Assembly: GCA_004123355.1 (NCBI GenBank)
Contig: SCHM01000002.1
Span: forward strand, 9,459,569-9,523,568
Reading direction: 5' to 3'
Source: Amphirosellinia nigrospora
Taxonomy: Eukaryota; Ascomycota; Sordariomycetes; Xylariales; Xylariaceae
DNA: 64,000 nucleotides
The notes under the pieces are model-generated. The model did no database searches. It was not told the origin of the DNA and was given only the letters and a program-made list of their open reading frames with translations. The translations under genes were made by a program, and so were the position numbers. Within the stretch, counting starts at the first letter, position 1; the number at the start of each line of letters is the position of its first letter. Positions 12,625 to 24,388 of the stretch are shown piece after piece.

Positions 12625-12730
12625 ATAGGTAGAGGCAGAGGTAGAGGTAGAGGCCGAGAGGTATTGGTATTGGCATTGGTTAGTAGGTAGGTCTAGGTAG
12701 GTAGGTAGCAGCAAGGTGGTAGGCAGGTAC
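12625..12730. repeat. AGGTAGAGGT / AGGTAGGT purine-rich array
   Basis: Imperfect tandem units AGGTAGAGGCAG, TATTGGTATTGGCATTGG and TAGGTAGGTAGG follow each other over about 100 bases. Related AGGTAGGT or ACCTACCT blocks recur at about 13.0, 13.3, 28.9, 33.9, 45.2 and 55.0 kb. Confidence 0.7.
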
Positions 12731-12847
12731 TAAGTACACTAAGTACAGCTCAGCACACACCACAACACCAGGGATGTGTGAGGCGAGGCATGGAGGTACG
12801 CACGCAAGCCGCAGGTCCGTCAGTCACGACCCAGCAAGGCCAAGTCT

Positions 12848-12873
12848 ATTCTGTCATTCTGTCATTCTGTCAT
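12848..12873. repeat. ATTCTGTC x3 tandem repeat
   Basis: Three near-perfect copies of an eight-base unit in a spacer. No function is apparent. Confidence 0.85.
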
Positions 12874-14718
12874 GGTCTCACGGGTCCTGGGTCCTATCTT
12901 CAGAACTAAAAAATTTCCATGCAGTGGGCACTACCGAGTGGACTACAGTAACCTTACCTCTTCCTACCTAGGTAGCTCCCTCTAGGTAGCTGCGAGCTGC
13001 GAGGCATAACCGTACGGTACAGAGCAGACCCTGAGCAGACCTCGCCAGGCCCTTCTTGCTGCCCGTGGAGACAGCCAGGTGGGACATGCGCCAGAATGGG
13101 ACGGATACCTACCTCCTCCTAGGGCACGCCTACCAGGTAGTGTAGGAAGTAGGTACCTCTTACGGCACCGCTCTATCGGTTGTGGTTGTGCCTGTCGACA
13201 GCATGCAGACTAAACCCACTAAACACATCTTGTTTTTAGTATAGATTCTAGGGTATTGTTACCTAGCACAGGCCCGGCTAGGGGGCAAGGTCACTCCCCA
13301 TCAGGCCCATTGCCAGGGCCTCGCCTACCTACCTTAAGTTAAGTACCTGAGGTAGTGGATGCAGTGACGGGGACATCACCCACCCGCGCCGTGACCCGTA
13401 CCTGTCAGACACTCCTTAGGCACAGACGCTAAGAAGCAACTCTTACCTAAGGCACCTAATTATACTAATTATACCATCCTCCTAGCTCTGATCCATCATC
13501 ATGATGTCTTTATTTTCTTACCCCCCTACCCCAGGTCTCACTCTTATTTAGCATCCTATATAATTCCACGTTAACGGCCATTCTCTAGCCATGTCTGCCC
13601 AAGAAGGATTCACCGCCGCTGTCGTCGTATATCCGTAGAAACCGCTATACCCGTGATTCAGGTGGCTGCATCTCTTCCCACCGCTCGAGTTTATTTTCTC
13701 CTCCTCGCCGTCCCATCCATCGACCGCCTCATTTGCCTTTCAGCTGGGCCCATGTTTCTCTCACTGCAGACCCAACCAACTTTGTTGTGCCGGCGCCGCC
13801 TAACCGGCCTCGGTGCCCAGCATACTGACTGCCAGTAATACCTGAGATCTATCTAGAGAAAGCAGCAGCAGTTTCACATCTCGGCGTGCGTCTCGGCACC
13901 AAACGCAGTCTACGCTCCATGTCCCATGGACGACAGTTGGGCATGTTTCGGACCGGGCGAGATAACGCAATATTTGTCGTGATCACCGTCCACCCACCTA
14001 CCTCGCCAAAGCCTCAGGGTTGGTCTTCTTATCATCTACCTGCCTAGCAAGGCACACAGCGCCGTCGGCAGTCAGTCCGCTATCTGGTTCGGCCGTCAGC
14101 TGCCCACGTGTGACGTCCCCTGGTCTAGGCATCTCTGCCGCTTTGGAAAACGGCCGACTTCAGAAGACCGGTGTGCAGGCATCCCGCTACGCCGAATCGT
14201 TGTCTATTCCCCACGTTTTTCAGCGGGCCTCTGCTGGGGTCAAACGTTCTAGAATTGTTCGTGCCGTTTGGAGCCATTCCCCCTCTTCTGGGATCCTCTC
14301 CCAGCCGCCGGATCGAGAGACAAGCAATGATGCGGCTATATTGTTTCACTTTTGCGGAAGATTGACGCAGTCACATGGCCCATCTTTCCCCGTGTGCGAA
14401 GCTATCTAACATCACTTGATCCTAGCGTTGCACGATGCCTCGGTCATAGCCCGGCCGCTCATTTCCTACCTAGGCTTTGTGAATAGTATACACAACGCTT
14501 TGACTTTGCTCGTTATTCCTGGGTGCCGCACTTCCAGGTCCTTCTCGGTTAGATCCCCAGTGTGTCAGAACAATAATGTTTGTGCGATAGTTCACATACA
14601 AGCACAGGTTCTGCTTCGGTTCTATCCCCCTCCACGGTGCCATTCAACTAAACCACTAGCTCTCGCGGAATTTTAGAGCGCACTCGCCATCATAACCTCA
14701 GCTAACCATAGATAAGTG

Positions 14719-14740
14719 TATATATATATATATATATATA
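14719..14740. repeat. (TA)11 microsatellite
   Basis: A pure run of eleven TA units, in a spacer without a recognised gene. Confidence 0.92.
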
Positions 14741-15619
14741 GAGATGTGACGTACGATACCTCCCGACAATCCCCTGCGTTATCAACCCGGTTATTGTAAG
14801 TCCAGGATCACCACTTTGACTTTTCACATAAGCCTCCTATCCACCTACCAGTAATGCCACGTTACGTCAATTCACCTGCGTCTTTCTTTTATTCGCATCT
14901 GATTTTGATCTGCCTGTTCCTTGCGGGGCACTGAGGTCGTGTGACCTCTTAATCGGGGTACTTCAAATTTGGACGCGACCGTCACCCATTCACTCTACAG
15001 TAAACAGATATGATACAACCAATTCACGTATCAAGGGAGCTCCGAGGTTACGGAGGATGATGTTGTAAGATAATAGCATCGTACAATCAATTGTATTCAA
15101 CCTTTTAGTGCAAAACTCGTTTGCGTATTAATCGAGGCGCCCAAAATTCACTAGGTTCACGATGCATTCATCACCAACCGTAACTTCTTTAGCTTCCCAC
15201 AGCATTCCTGCCAACAAGTCCGCAATGCACTCAATATTGAAGCGCTCCGAAGAAGTCTCCATGGAATTATTATGAGTATGAGAGGGGATGTTATTGTTAT
15301 CCACACATGGCAGTCGGTATGGCACCGCACAAGAGAAGCCAGACAAATATCAGCTCAATCTCAGGATGGTATTTCTATACACCAATTACCGACGTTGTGG
15401 CTTTACAAATGAGAATCTGTGACTGTCTACCTCATACAAGTTTCGCACATCTCAGTTCTGTTCGGGAGACACAAGCCAAACATATTTCATCATATCTCTT
15501 ACTCTTCAGAGTTATAGGTCATTGGTTTCACAAAATATCAGACGCATTTCATTCTTGCGAAATGCCGGGTAATACCGGGTTCTTTTCGTAGGTCAAGAGT
15601 TCGCTTTCCCCCCTTTTCG

Positions 15620-15757
15620 TCAAGTAGTGCTTGCAGGAACACCATGTTCTGCGCAGCGCTGCAGGTGAATCCAGTACGCATCTACGGCACCTGGGATTAA
15701 CCTGTCCCTGAGAGCCACCAAATTGATCAAGAGTTCCTGTTTGTCCTTTTCCGTCAT
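15620..15757 (-). CDS. Small unrecognised ORF, 45 aa
   Basis: This frame starts MTEKDKQELLINLVALRDRL and continues PGAVDAYWIHLQRCAEHG before a TGA. It is too short to stand out by length, but its composition (charged start, hydrophobic periodicity, no low complexity) is more protein-like than the surrounding frames. A second protein-like frame on the same strand (ATG near 15261, METSSERFNIECIADLLAG..., stop near 15128) lies 0.35 kb downstream. The two could be parts of one gene or of a relic. I do not recognise either and see no clear splice sites joining them. Confidence 0.25.
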   Translation of the reverse strand: MTEKDKQELLINLVALRDRLIPGAVDAYWIHLQRCAEHGVPASTT

Positions 15758-18700
15758 GATCCCTTGCCGCTTTCGGATCTACCCTGCGGCCCGACCCCTT
15801 TTCTGATGTACCTATTACGTGCTGTGGAGGATTCCAGAAGAAGCATCAATGCGGCTACTGATGTCAGTGGCGTATATAAGCTCTTACATTTGTGTCCATT
15901 TATTTTGAGGCGTGAATAGCCTTGCGACAGTGTCGGCGGCCGGCAAGGCTGACCGACCCTTGCCGGGACATCGGATGCGACACTAAAGCGGTTCGTAAGC
16001 TGGCTCTGCAGTAGGGTTACAATACTAAGCAAGACGGCGACATATCCCTCATCTTCCAGTCCTTAAGCAGCCGACCTCCTAGCAAGTCCACGCGATCCAC
16101 TATAGCACGTTCCATCGTCTCACTAGACAATCAGGAGCGCAACCCCAAAGTCGTCAGCAATGACTACGAATACTGTCACCCCACCGAGCTCGGCGTTAGT
16201 TATACCGCTTACGATTGGTTACTTGGTTAAAAGGATGTCAGACCGTTCAGCCATCGTTTGGGTTTCTGGCTTATTTACTACCCTTTCTTTTTCGCTTATA
16301 TCGCGCGTAAGCATGTGTCTTTACCGGTTGAAGGACTTGCAGGTTCACCATCCATGCAACTCGCGGCCAGGTAGAGTTGGACACAGATGACTCGGGTAGT
16401 CGCGAGTTTGGTGCTTTCACGCCTGCGTCACGAATTTAACATCACAAGGTCAGAATATAGCCTTCTGATTCAATCTCGTACAAAAAAAACGAACAATTCC
16501 CGCCGTAACTTTCCCTGTTAGAGGTGTACAGTCATAGAAACTCTGCGTGTTAGGTAAGTCGCAGCAACGCAAGGTTCTGGAGAAATTTCCCCAGACCCTG
16601 TGCTCAACATACCAACTAGCCTTGAGATAGTATATGGAGTCCGTCTTTGATAGTATGCCTTACGCCGCTAAGAGAATGACTAGTGTTTTTATCCCATAAT
16701 GTTTAGGCAGACGCTCCTTGCTTCGCCATAGTACAGTTGAACGACAACAATAATAACAGGGGGGGTATTTTCACTATCTAGATCACCAGATTGAGCGGTT
16801 TAGTTCACCAACCATTACCAACCAATCAGCATCACCGTACCGATGGATGCTCGGCGCCGTTCTACCCTAGTTATGGTCAGACGATGTAACAACGGCTCAG
16901 TTCATTCCAACAGGATAAGGGGCCAATGGTGACACGGAAAGAAACCAATCATGGAATATAGAAGAAACATCTAGCTGTTGTTTTTTTGTGAAAGCGATAT
17001 GGTATACCCTACATACCTCTTCAGAGGCGCGGTGAGAACGAAGGAAGCTTACACCGCAGATCGCTGCACCGTGTCTTATTATATAGACTCGATCCGCTCG
17101 TTTCTATTCCACCAGCTTAGTCGACGAGGGAGATCCAAGTCACTCAGCAAAAATAAGATTAAGGTGTGACATCGTTTAATCCCGATGAAATAAACATCCA
17201 TGCCTATCTGGTGGTTCTATATTTGCTAAACTAATTGAACAAATTGTTAATGCCAAAAACTTCTATTACAACTCATAAATTCAACGATACAAACACTTTG
17301 TGGCAAGCTTAGCTTATGAGTTCCCAATTTTTCATCAAGCCATGCCTTCCTGTATTGTACAACTTTCAGTATGAAGAAGCTCCGTATATTATAATTCGAA
17401 CCCTTCATAAAGCTCTCGGATCTTTGGCTCGTATCAATATATAAATATGTGTTATTATAGGAGCCGAGTCACCACCTTCCCGTCTTCTGGGTGAGGGACC
17501 AAACCAAGCATCTTCTGGGTCCAATAGCACCACCAATACACGTTGTCCGATATACTTAGGTAGCAATTGACTATCCACCAGAATGTTGGGGTAACCAATC
17601 TTAGTTTGGCATTCGATCGTAGTCGTCACTTTAGCTAATAATAGGTGGGCCAGAATTTAGAGATGGGCCGCAATGTCTGGTACAGTTTCGCCCTGGACCC
17701 TGCATCACCTGACGAAGCGTGGTGAATGTCACGAAGAATATTATGTCGAGGGCGATTCTCGGGTTTACCATGTGTGCGTTCATAATTAGCTAGATTAGGC
17801 GAGTGACCTGAGCAAGATCCACCATGAGGACCCTTGATGTCACCTCGATGGAGAGGGGTTTTTATTTTATTTTAGATATTTTGCTTCTGACTTTTTCTCT
17901 GTTCCCCCGCAATATGACTCGCCAATCCCCTATCAGCTGACTCCATTCTTCCGAATTCCTAGGGATTCAGATTTGATTGGTGGGAGGATTTGGATATATA
18001 ATTCGTTTGATTATATCTCGCTTACTTAGCTCCTTACCGGAATATCCTGAAGTCCTAACTGGACACTTTGTCCAAAAATACCCAAGACTCTCAATTTGTA
18101 TTAGTTTCTTATCCTATATCGTGTTCGCGGTACGTCCCGTTGCGTACAGCGGTTGCGTTGACGATACCGGCTCCCATGACATCAGATCCTCATCTGAGGA
18201 CCGAGAAATTTTCTAGCTACATCAGAGTAAGTCGAATAACATCTACTAGTCAGGGTACATTGTGAAACAAAATAGAAGTCCAGCCCTTTCTTAGCGGTGA
18301 AACGCCGGGATAAGCAAAGATAGGCGATAATTCTGAGGTTGCAAGCGTGGTGTATGGTGCGTGCGTAAGATCCTATTTAACCGCTCTATGTTAACAAGTT
18401 TCGGACGCGCGTTTCTCGCCTGTAAGTGAGTCGAACACACTATCTCGGGGTGCTCGTAATTGTTACGTGGAGAATTGTAGTTGGATAAGGGGAGAGCACT
18501 AGCTGGTAGGGTATGTAACATAGAAACATTCATATCTCCACATCCACTCCCCAACGACTACACAGCGGACGGCTGGGGCATGACAGGTGCTATGTATGTA
18601 CTTGGTCTAAACGATCCATACGGGAGCCGGAGCTTCATTCTTGGTAACGTGCGGAAATACCCCGCTCCGTCACGACGTACAAGTAAGGAAGTGTAGAGAG

Positions 18701-19497
18701 AGCTGGAATGAATGTACTGCCTAACATACTATGTATATGCAAAACATAAGTCGGTAAGTTAAGCAATGACTACATGAATTTAGCAGCCACAGTCATGTTT
18801 GAATTGATAGGGCTAGATCCCCAGACCAATGAAAATGGCAGAGCAGGGATCCCTCCCGCATCCGGTCTTGTCTCCCCCGGTTCCGAAGTGAGCTACGACT
18901 TCCGGATGGCAGTCGAACTAGACTGGGTTACGGGCTGGCTGACACAGGGGACCCGGCGGCCAGGGCCCTCAACCCGGGGCGTATGTCGTCAAGATGGGGA
19001 ACTATATGTATGTACCTCAAGATAATGATCAGGAGGCTGCTTAGTAAGTCAAGCCCACCCCGGAAGCGTGTACGGACACCGGGTTTCGAATTGAAATCTA
19101 TCCAGCATAAGCGAAGTACTAAGTTGATTAAGCGAGGCATCGACATACGGACGCGTGGGTTCAGGACTAGTCCGAAAGACGTGCTAGAGAGGTGCAAGGT
19201 CGTGTCAAAGCGCACATGGTTGATCATCCGATACATTCCTCCATGCCCGTGATAACGATGGAGGGGGACGACCGGGGTAAGCAATGTGGGTTGGAAGTGG
19301 AATGCGCAGGGGCGCTGAGGTTATATGTGAGTAATTTTGTGGAATTGAAATTGTGATGCGAGATAAAACTAACCGGAGCAAGGGCTTATCGGATCAAGCA
19401 GTTGGTAGAATGTTTTGAGGTCGCCCTCTCGAAGCAGGAATCAGCCAAGGTATTGATCATAGCGTGATACTGGGCTATGAATCATTGGCATAGATAG

Positions 19498-20963
19498 TTA
19501 GAATGAGATGCCAGCCCCTTCGCATACTGTGCCATTATTGAACCACTGGGCCGTGGGGATGACTTCGCTCGCAACCCATCTTGCTGTTGTGGCGTGCGTT
19601 GAACCAAACCCGAATGGCCTATGAGTTCTGTCTTTTCTCTCAGTTTCATTGAGGCTCAAATCTTTCAGGCCTTGGTCTGCTTCGTCAACATCTTTCGCTG
19701 GACCGGGGCGTGTTTCGTCCTCCCATCTCTCACTCGCTCGACTCCAATAGGTCGTTCTCCCTCCGCCAATACTTGAAATACCACTAGCTGGTCTTGCAGA
19801 TACTCATCGATGGCTGCGGTATGGACTGCGGTCTTTCAAGCACTGGAGTCAGTAATTTCCGCTTATGGTTAAAATTGTACAACTTTATGACGCGCACCAG
19901 GAGTAGCAAGAGAAGGATATACCTGCGCTGTTTGTGGCTCAGGCATACCGAAATGGGGGATGAAGGGCTCCAGTAACTAACCTGCTCCCACAAGCGTTTT
20001 GTGACCGTCTTGGCTATCTCTTTGGCGATGGTTGTTACCTGCTTCTTCTTCCAACTCCGGTCGTAGAGGAAGTCCCGCCCCCATCGTAACCCAGACACCG
20101 AATGGGCGACTGCAAGTACGTACATTCGCGCATCGTGGCCACTATCCTCGTTAACGACGAAATTAATCTCAGCCTCTGGGAACTCGGCACCGAGGTATTC
20201 AACCATTGCGTTTTCCATTGGCTCACGCATAGCATACGGGACCAGGATGCTAACATCAATCCGCTTCATCTTGAGATCATCCGACTGGCTTTTACCATTC
20301 CAAGGTTTCAACAGTTTCAAGGTCTGACCGAGAGATATCGGCTGGAATCTGAGCCAAATGGTGCCATGAAATAACGGTCCGGTAGTCCAAGCTCGCTTCC
20401 TCAGCTGTCGCTCTACCACAATGCCGAATCTTTCCTCCAAGGTGGGTAATAAGACCTGGTCGAGATATTCATAAGATGGCGAGAAGGAGGCGTTTGTGCT
20501 TCCGTGGATCTCGAGCTCAATGGGGTCGCCACTCTCGTTACCAGAAAACAGAAGGTAGGGGAAAACGGCCTGAAGGATGAGTAGGGTGCTGGCGCCGCGG
20601 CTTTCTGGTGTGATGACGATCTTCCGGTCTTTCACTGCTGTCGGAGGCGCCGTAGGCCTGAACTCCAGCGTGCGACCTCCCACCACAAGCCCGCTCACCT
20701 CGGCCTGAGTAGCTTTGGCAAGCCATTCTATTGCCGATACGTGTTGCGATTTCAAGCCTGTGACGCTCACGTTCAGCCGCGTTTTCTCATCCGTTCGATT
20801 GTGTATATTTCTCACCTCCGCCTCGATCTCGATTGCCTCTCACATTGGTAATCCGCACTGGAGAAGACGTGACAGCAGCAAGTGCACAGGCGAGTCTCAC
20901 AAGCTGACCTCCACCCTCGCCAGTACAACCATCTAATATCAGCAACGGCTTGCGGGGCTTCAT
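19498..20963 (-). CDS. RNA 3'-terminal phosphate cyclase (RtcA type)
   Basis: This enzyme uses ATP to convert an RNA 3'-phosphate to a 2',3'-cyclic phosphate, in RNA repair and processing. Exon 1 (20963-20816) begins MKPRKPLLILDGCTGEGGGQ, the family's start with its Gly-rich loop. A 58-nt intron follows (20758-20815, donor GTGAGA, branch CTGAAC), and splicing restores VRGNRDRGGGLKSQHVSAIE. Exon 2 runs to about 19978. A second intron of about 165 nt leads to exon 3 (from about 19813) with DEYLQDQLVVFQ. One base is missing in the GGG/CCC run at 19759-19761. After it, the frame reads RPFGFGSTHATTARWVASE and ends at 19498. The His in STHATTA aligns with the nucleotidyl-acceptor His of human RTCA, which favours a catalytic cyclase over the inactive paralogue Rcl1 (inference). 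The exact junction of intron 2 is uncertain. Confidence 0.9.
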
Positions 20964-22209
20964 GATTCAAGTTTCGATCTCACGTCGATATCTAGGAAGA
21001 GGCCTGGATAAGTTCCTATGATAACGATTTAGTCTCGATTATATATGAGATGAGTTTCCTGTCGTGAATAAGTCAGTCAATCACGGACTATGTTGAACTC
21101 GGAGCGATGAGTCACGCGGCCAGCTCTTATGAGTGACCAAACAAAACATGCTTTAACCGGGGTCTGCTATAGGCGATAATTACATAGGAAATCAGCTCTC
21201 ATTATCACCACCATTTCAAAGTTATTCGATCGAAGTATCTGATTCTTACTGGTATCGACCATGGAACAAACACTGGACGATTAAATTGGGAATTAGTCGA
21301 CAATCACTGTAGTGTGAAGGTCAAGACCCTTAAAACTGCGCTATACTCCTGGGTCCACGGGTATGCCGTCTTCACTAGCTCCACTGAATAGCTTCACACC
21401 TTAGTGCACGATACGCTAAAGGATCCGGAGACATTCAATGCCCGTAGGTAGTGCTTACAGGTAATGTCTAGTTGTAAAGGTAAGGTTTTTGGTCCTGTAT
21501 GATTCCAGTCACGATTGTTGAATCTGAAAGATGACCTCACATAAGAAATAAATAGCACGCCTAACATCATATGTTGTTCATTAAGAAAATACAACTCATA
21601 AGCGGTAGATAGCCGCCCGAGAGAAACATGATGAGCGGGAGAGTTTTGAGGATATAGGGACACGCCGAAGAGATAAACCAAAGAGAGTGGCTCACTTAGC
21701 AAAGACTGTTTGTTAGGTGACCGGTGGACATGAATCTCAAGCATACTACTCATGCTGTTGCTCACATTTAATCCCACTAATGAGATAATAAATGTGATGA
21801 GATGTAGATTAGGCTTAGAAGGCGCTGGGATTTGGCGTTTATCGAAATCTCAAGAAACTCCCATAGAAAATGGCTGAAAAGGCATTTAAGTTGAAGCCCC
21901 TACGACCCTTGGTTTGTCTTCACCCCCTTGAGCACAGCACATTCATGGATAGTTTGAGCACAGTTATCTTCTCGACATGACAAATTTCTTTCCTTTAGCA
22001 CATATCACTGGTACCGTAAAATATATTAGCCTCACCACTCATATTCTATTAGCAAGTATCATGTCATCCGGAGCATTCATTAATCTAGAAAAAAAAATAG
22101 ATTATAAGTAATTGGGATATTTAGTGTCAAACTACGGGAACCGACAGTGCTTCTGCTGATTTCGAGAACATCTGTAGGCAATATTGCGTCGGTTTCCGTC
22201 ATGCGAAGA

Positions 22210-22243
22210 CACCCCTACCAGCATGGTGGTCGGAAGGGGTGTT
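22210..22243. repeat. Imperfect inverted repeat, possible hairpin
   Basis: Eight-base arms ACACCCCT and AGGGGTGT enclose a second short inverted pair (ACCA...TGGT). The whole could fold as a stem of two helices. There is no recognised gene nearby to which it could belong. Confidence 0.45.
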
Positions 22244-24368
22244 AAGGCATGGCTGGCTGCACATCATACACAGTCCAAAGGCTTCGGGCTAGGTGGGCAC
22301 GTGGGATACAAGCTAACCTTTAGAAACTAATCACCGTTCTAGTGTTCTGCTACAATGTGCCGATTAGTTGCGTCTCTTCGTCGATGCAAACGGCCATCCA
22401 CTGGGGGTACGTAGCGCTCAAGGGTGATAAACACGTGAGCTCACTTTCTGCTTTTAGCATGGGCTTATATATAAGGAAGCGATTTATATTGTGTTTAGCC
22501 GACGGTATACGTAGTATCTGACAACTTGCTCACCACTGTCCCATGAACAATGTCGTCCGTTCCGACGTGTTAGTCTCGGGTAGATGGGCACATGGGGGTT
22601 TCTCGCGGTGCATTTTATTAAAAGGAGAACAATGGGGTATACTATATTAAATTCCGGAAAGATATGTTCTGAGGGTGCCCAGACATTTTTAATCTCAGAC
22701 ATCACCGCGACACCAATATGAGTTCGTACCTACACAATACCCCCTTGATAATTATTAAGATGAATAATGGTGATCCAACGTGATTAACAGAGTCTTCATT
22801 AGTGTAGACCCCAGCTAGCTGAGCATGACCCGATGTAAAATTTAAAAAACGGGCAAGTTGACGACGACTTCGTGTTGTGTCAGGATCACATGATGAATAG
22901 GTGGCACCGTACACGAACTGCACGTAAATCTCATTGAACTGCATAAAGTACTTATCCTTACCTGACAGGGGAAAGGCAAAGCAATGGCCTCCTCCGAGGA
23001 TTGTACTGCCGGCACTATTAATAATGAAGTGGGAGGGCACGGACTTTATTCGCAAGCATATCCATGGCACTGTGCCAAATACCAAGGATTAGGACATGGG
23101 TATAGTATGAACAACCTAACCATTAACATGGCATCCACGCGACACGGAACAGGGTTAATGCTAGAACAGATCCAACGGTCTGTGTTAGCCCTGTTTATAG
23201 AGTCTAGTGCATTTCTGATGGCTAGTTTCAGGCAACTTACACTATCTAGAAACTAGTTGGTAAGAAGCATCAGCCGCTGCCTGGTAAGGCCACCGGTGAT
23301 CTTCTTCTCGCCTTCTTCCAGATGGGGTTTCGATTGGGCAGGATCACCTCGCAAGGGCAAGTAGCCGGCTGTGCAGAGTCTTTGCATTGCATTCGTCTTA
23401 TAACAATGTAGGTACATAGGCGAGGGATGTTGCGTTGTAATGCACGCTTCCGACAGCTCGCATCGACAAATCGCATCAAAGATATCAGCCCGGCCCATCA
23501 CAGCCCCCCTCGGTGTGAGAATTGCCAAATATTGAGGGGGCCAACAATAGCGGTGACACTGTACAGTATTCACTTTGGCTTGACCCGCCTTCCCACACCA
23601 TAAGTATACCGGTGTATCCTGATTACAATCCACCGAGTGTAAGCAAGCATACATAGTAGAAGACGGAGGACACGTCCGCTAGTGTACACCGAGAGGAGTC
23701 GACGTTGAACGCCTGGATACATCGTGCTTTGTCGGTGTTAGCAATCGGTGAAGACCCCTTGAAATCTAGCCAACAATGAAGGTTAGCGTGGCGAGTCATT
23801 TGGAGACCGTGCACATGTCGGAGACGGTTCCGATGGGCTGGGCGGCCCCGGACAAAACACCCCGTATCAAAAGAATATGTCATAAAATCCCTGGGCAATG
23901 TCTTGGACCCTTCCGTACCGGACATATATGACAGGCGGTCGGCATGTGGTTCGCGAGCTACAATCCTACCTTCAAACATCATTCCCCATATCACCTTGTC
24001 TCTCATGCCAACCTCCATACCCTGCCCAAGAAACCCTACGCAGCTTCGTTCGGACTCGACCATGGCGCTCCTACTTTGAAACCAAGGCGATACCAAGGCG
24101 ATAGCTCACACGAGGGCCCAGTCCTCGGTTTCACCTCGTCATATGGTATTTCCGAGACCGGCAGGCAGGTGCCGTACGACGCTTCACGCCTCTCTCTCTC
24201 TCCATCGATCCTGATAGCTCAAGGTCCGCTTCGGGTTGGGTTGTTTCACCGAGGATCCGGCAGGCAAATCTTGACCGGAACACCAGCTCGCTAGCCTAGG
24301 GTTAACCAAACATGTACACTGATTTTACGGCCGGTTGAAAAAAAAAATTGAAAGGTTACCTCCCTCTT

Positions 24369-24388
24369 TCACCGGCCTGGGCCGGTGA
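24369..24388. repeat. Perfect 9-bp inverted repeat, 2-nt loop
   Basis: TCACCGGCC and GGCCGGTGA flank a TG loop. Such GC-rich palindromes may form a tight hairpin or be a binding site for a dimeric protein. No neighbouring gene is recognised, so no role is assigned. Confidence 0.6.

Larger units (their letters stand above)
11651..19497. other. 7.8 kb without a confident gene
   Basis: I see no recognisable gene. From about 12.6 to 14.0 kb the sequence is full of AGGTAGGT/ACCTACCT palindromes and CT-rich blocks resembling fungal promoters or leaders. A short frame, ATG at 13591 to TAG after 15 codons, follows such a leader and could be an upstream ORF of an unseen transcript. Other open frames are short and overlapping. 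A 45-codon minus-strand frame at 15620-15757 is listed separately. Confidence 0.45.
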
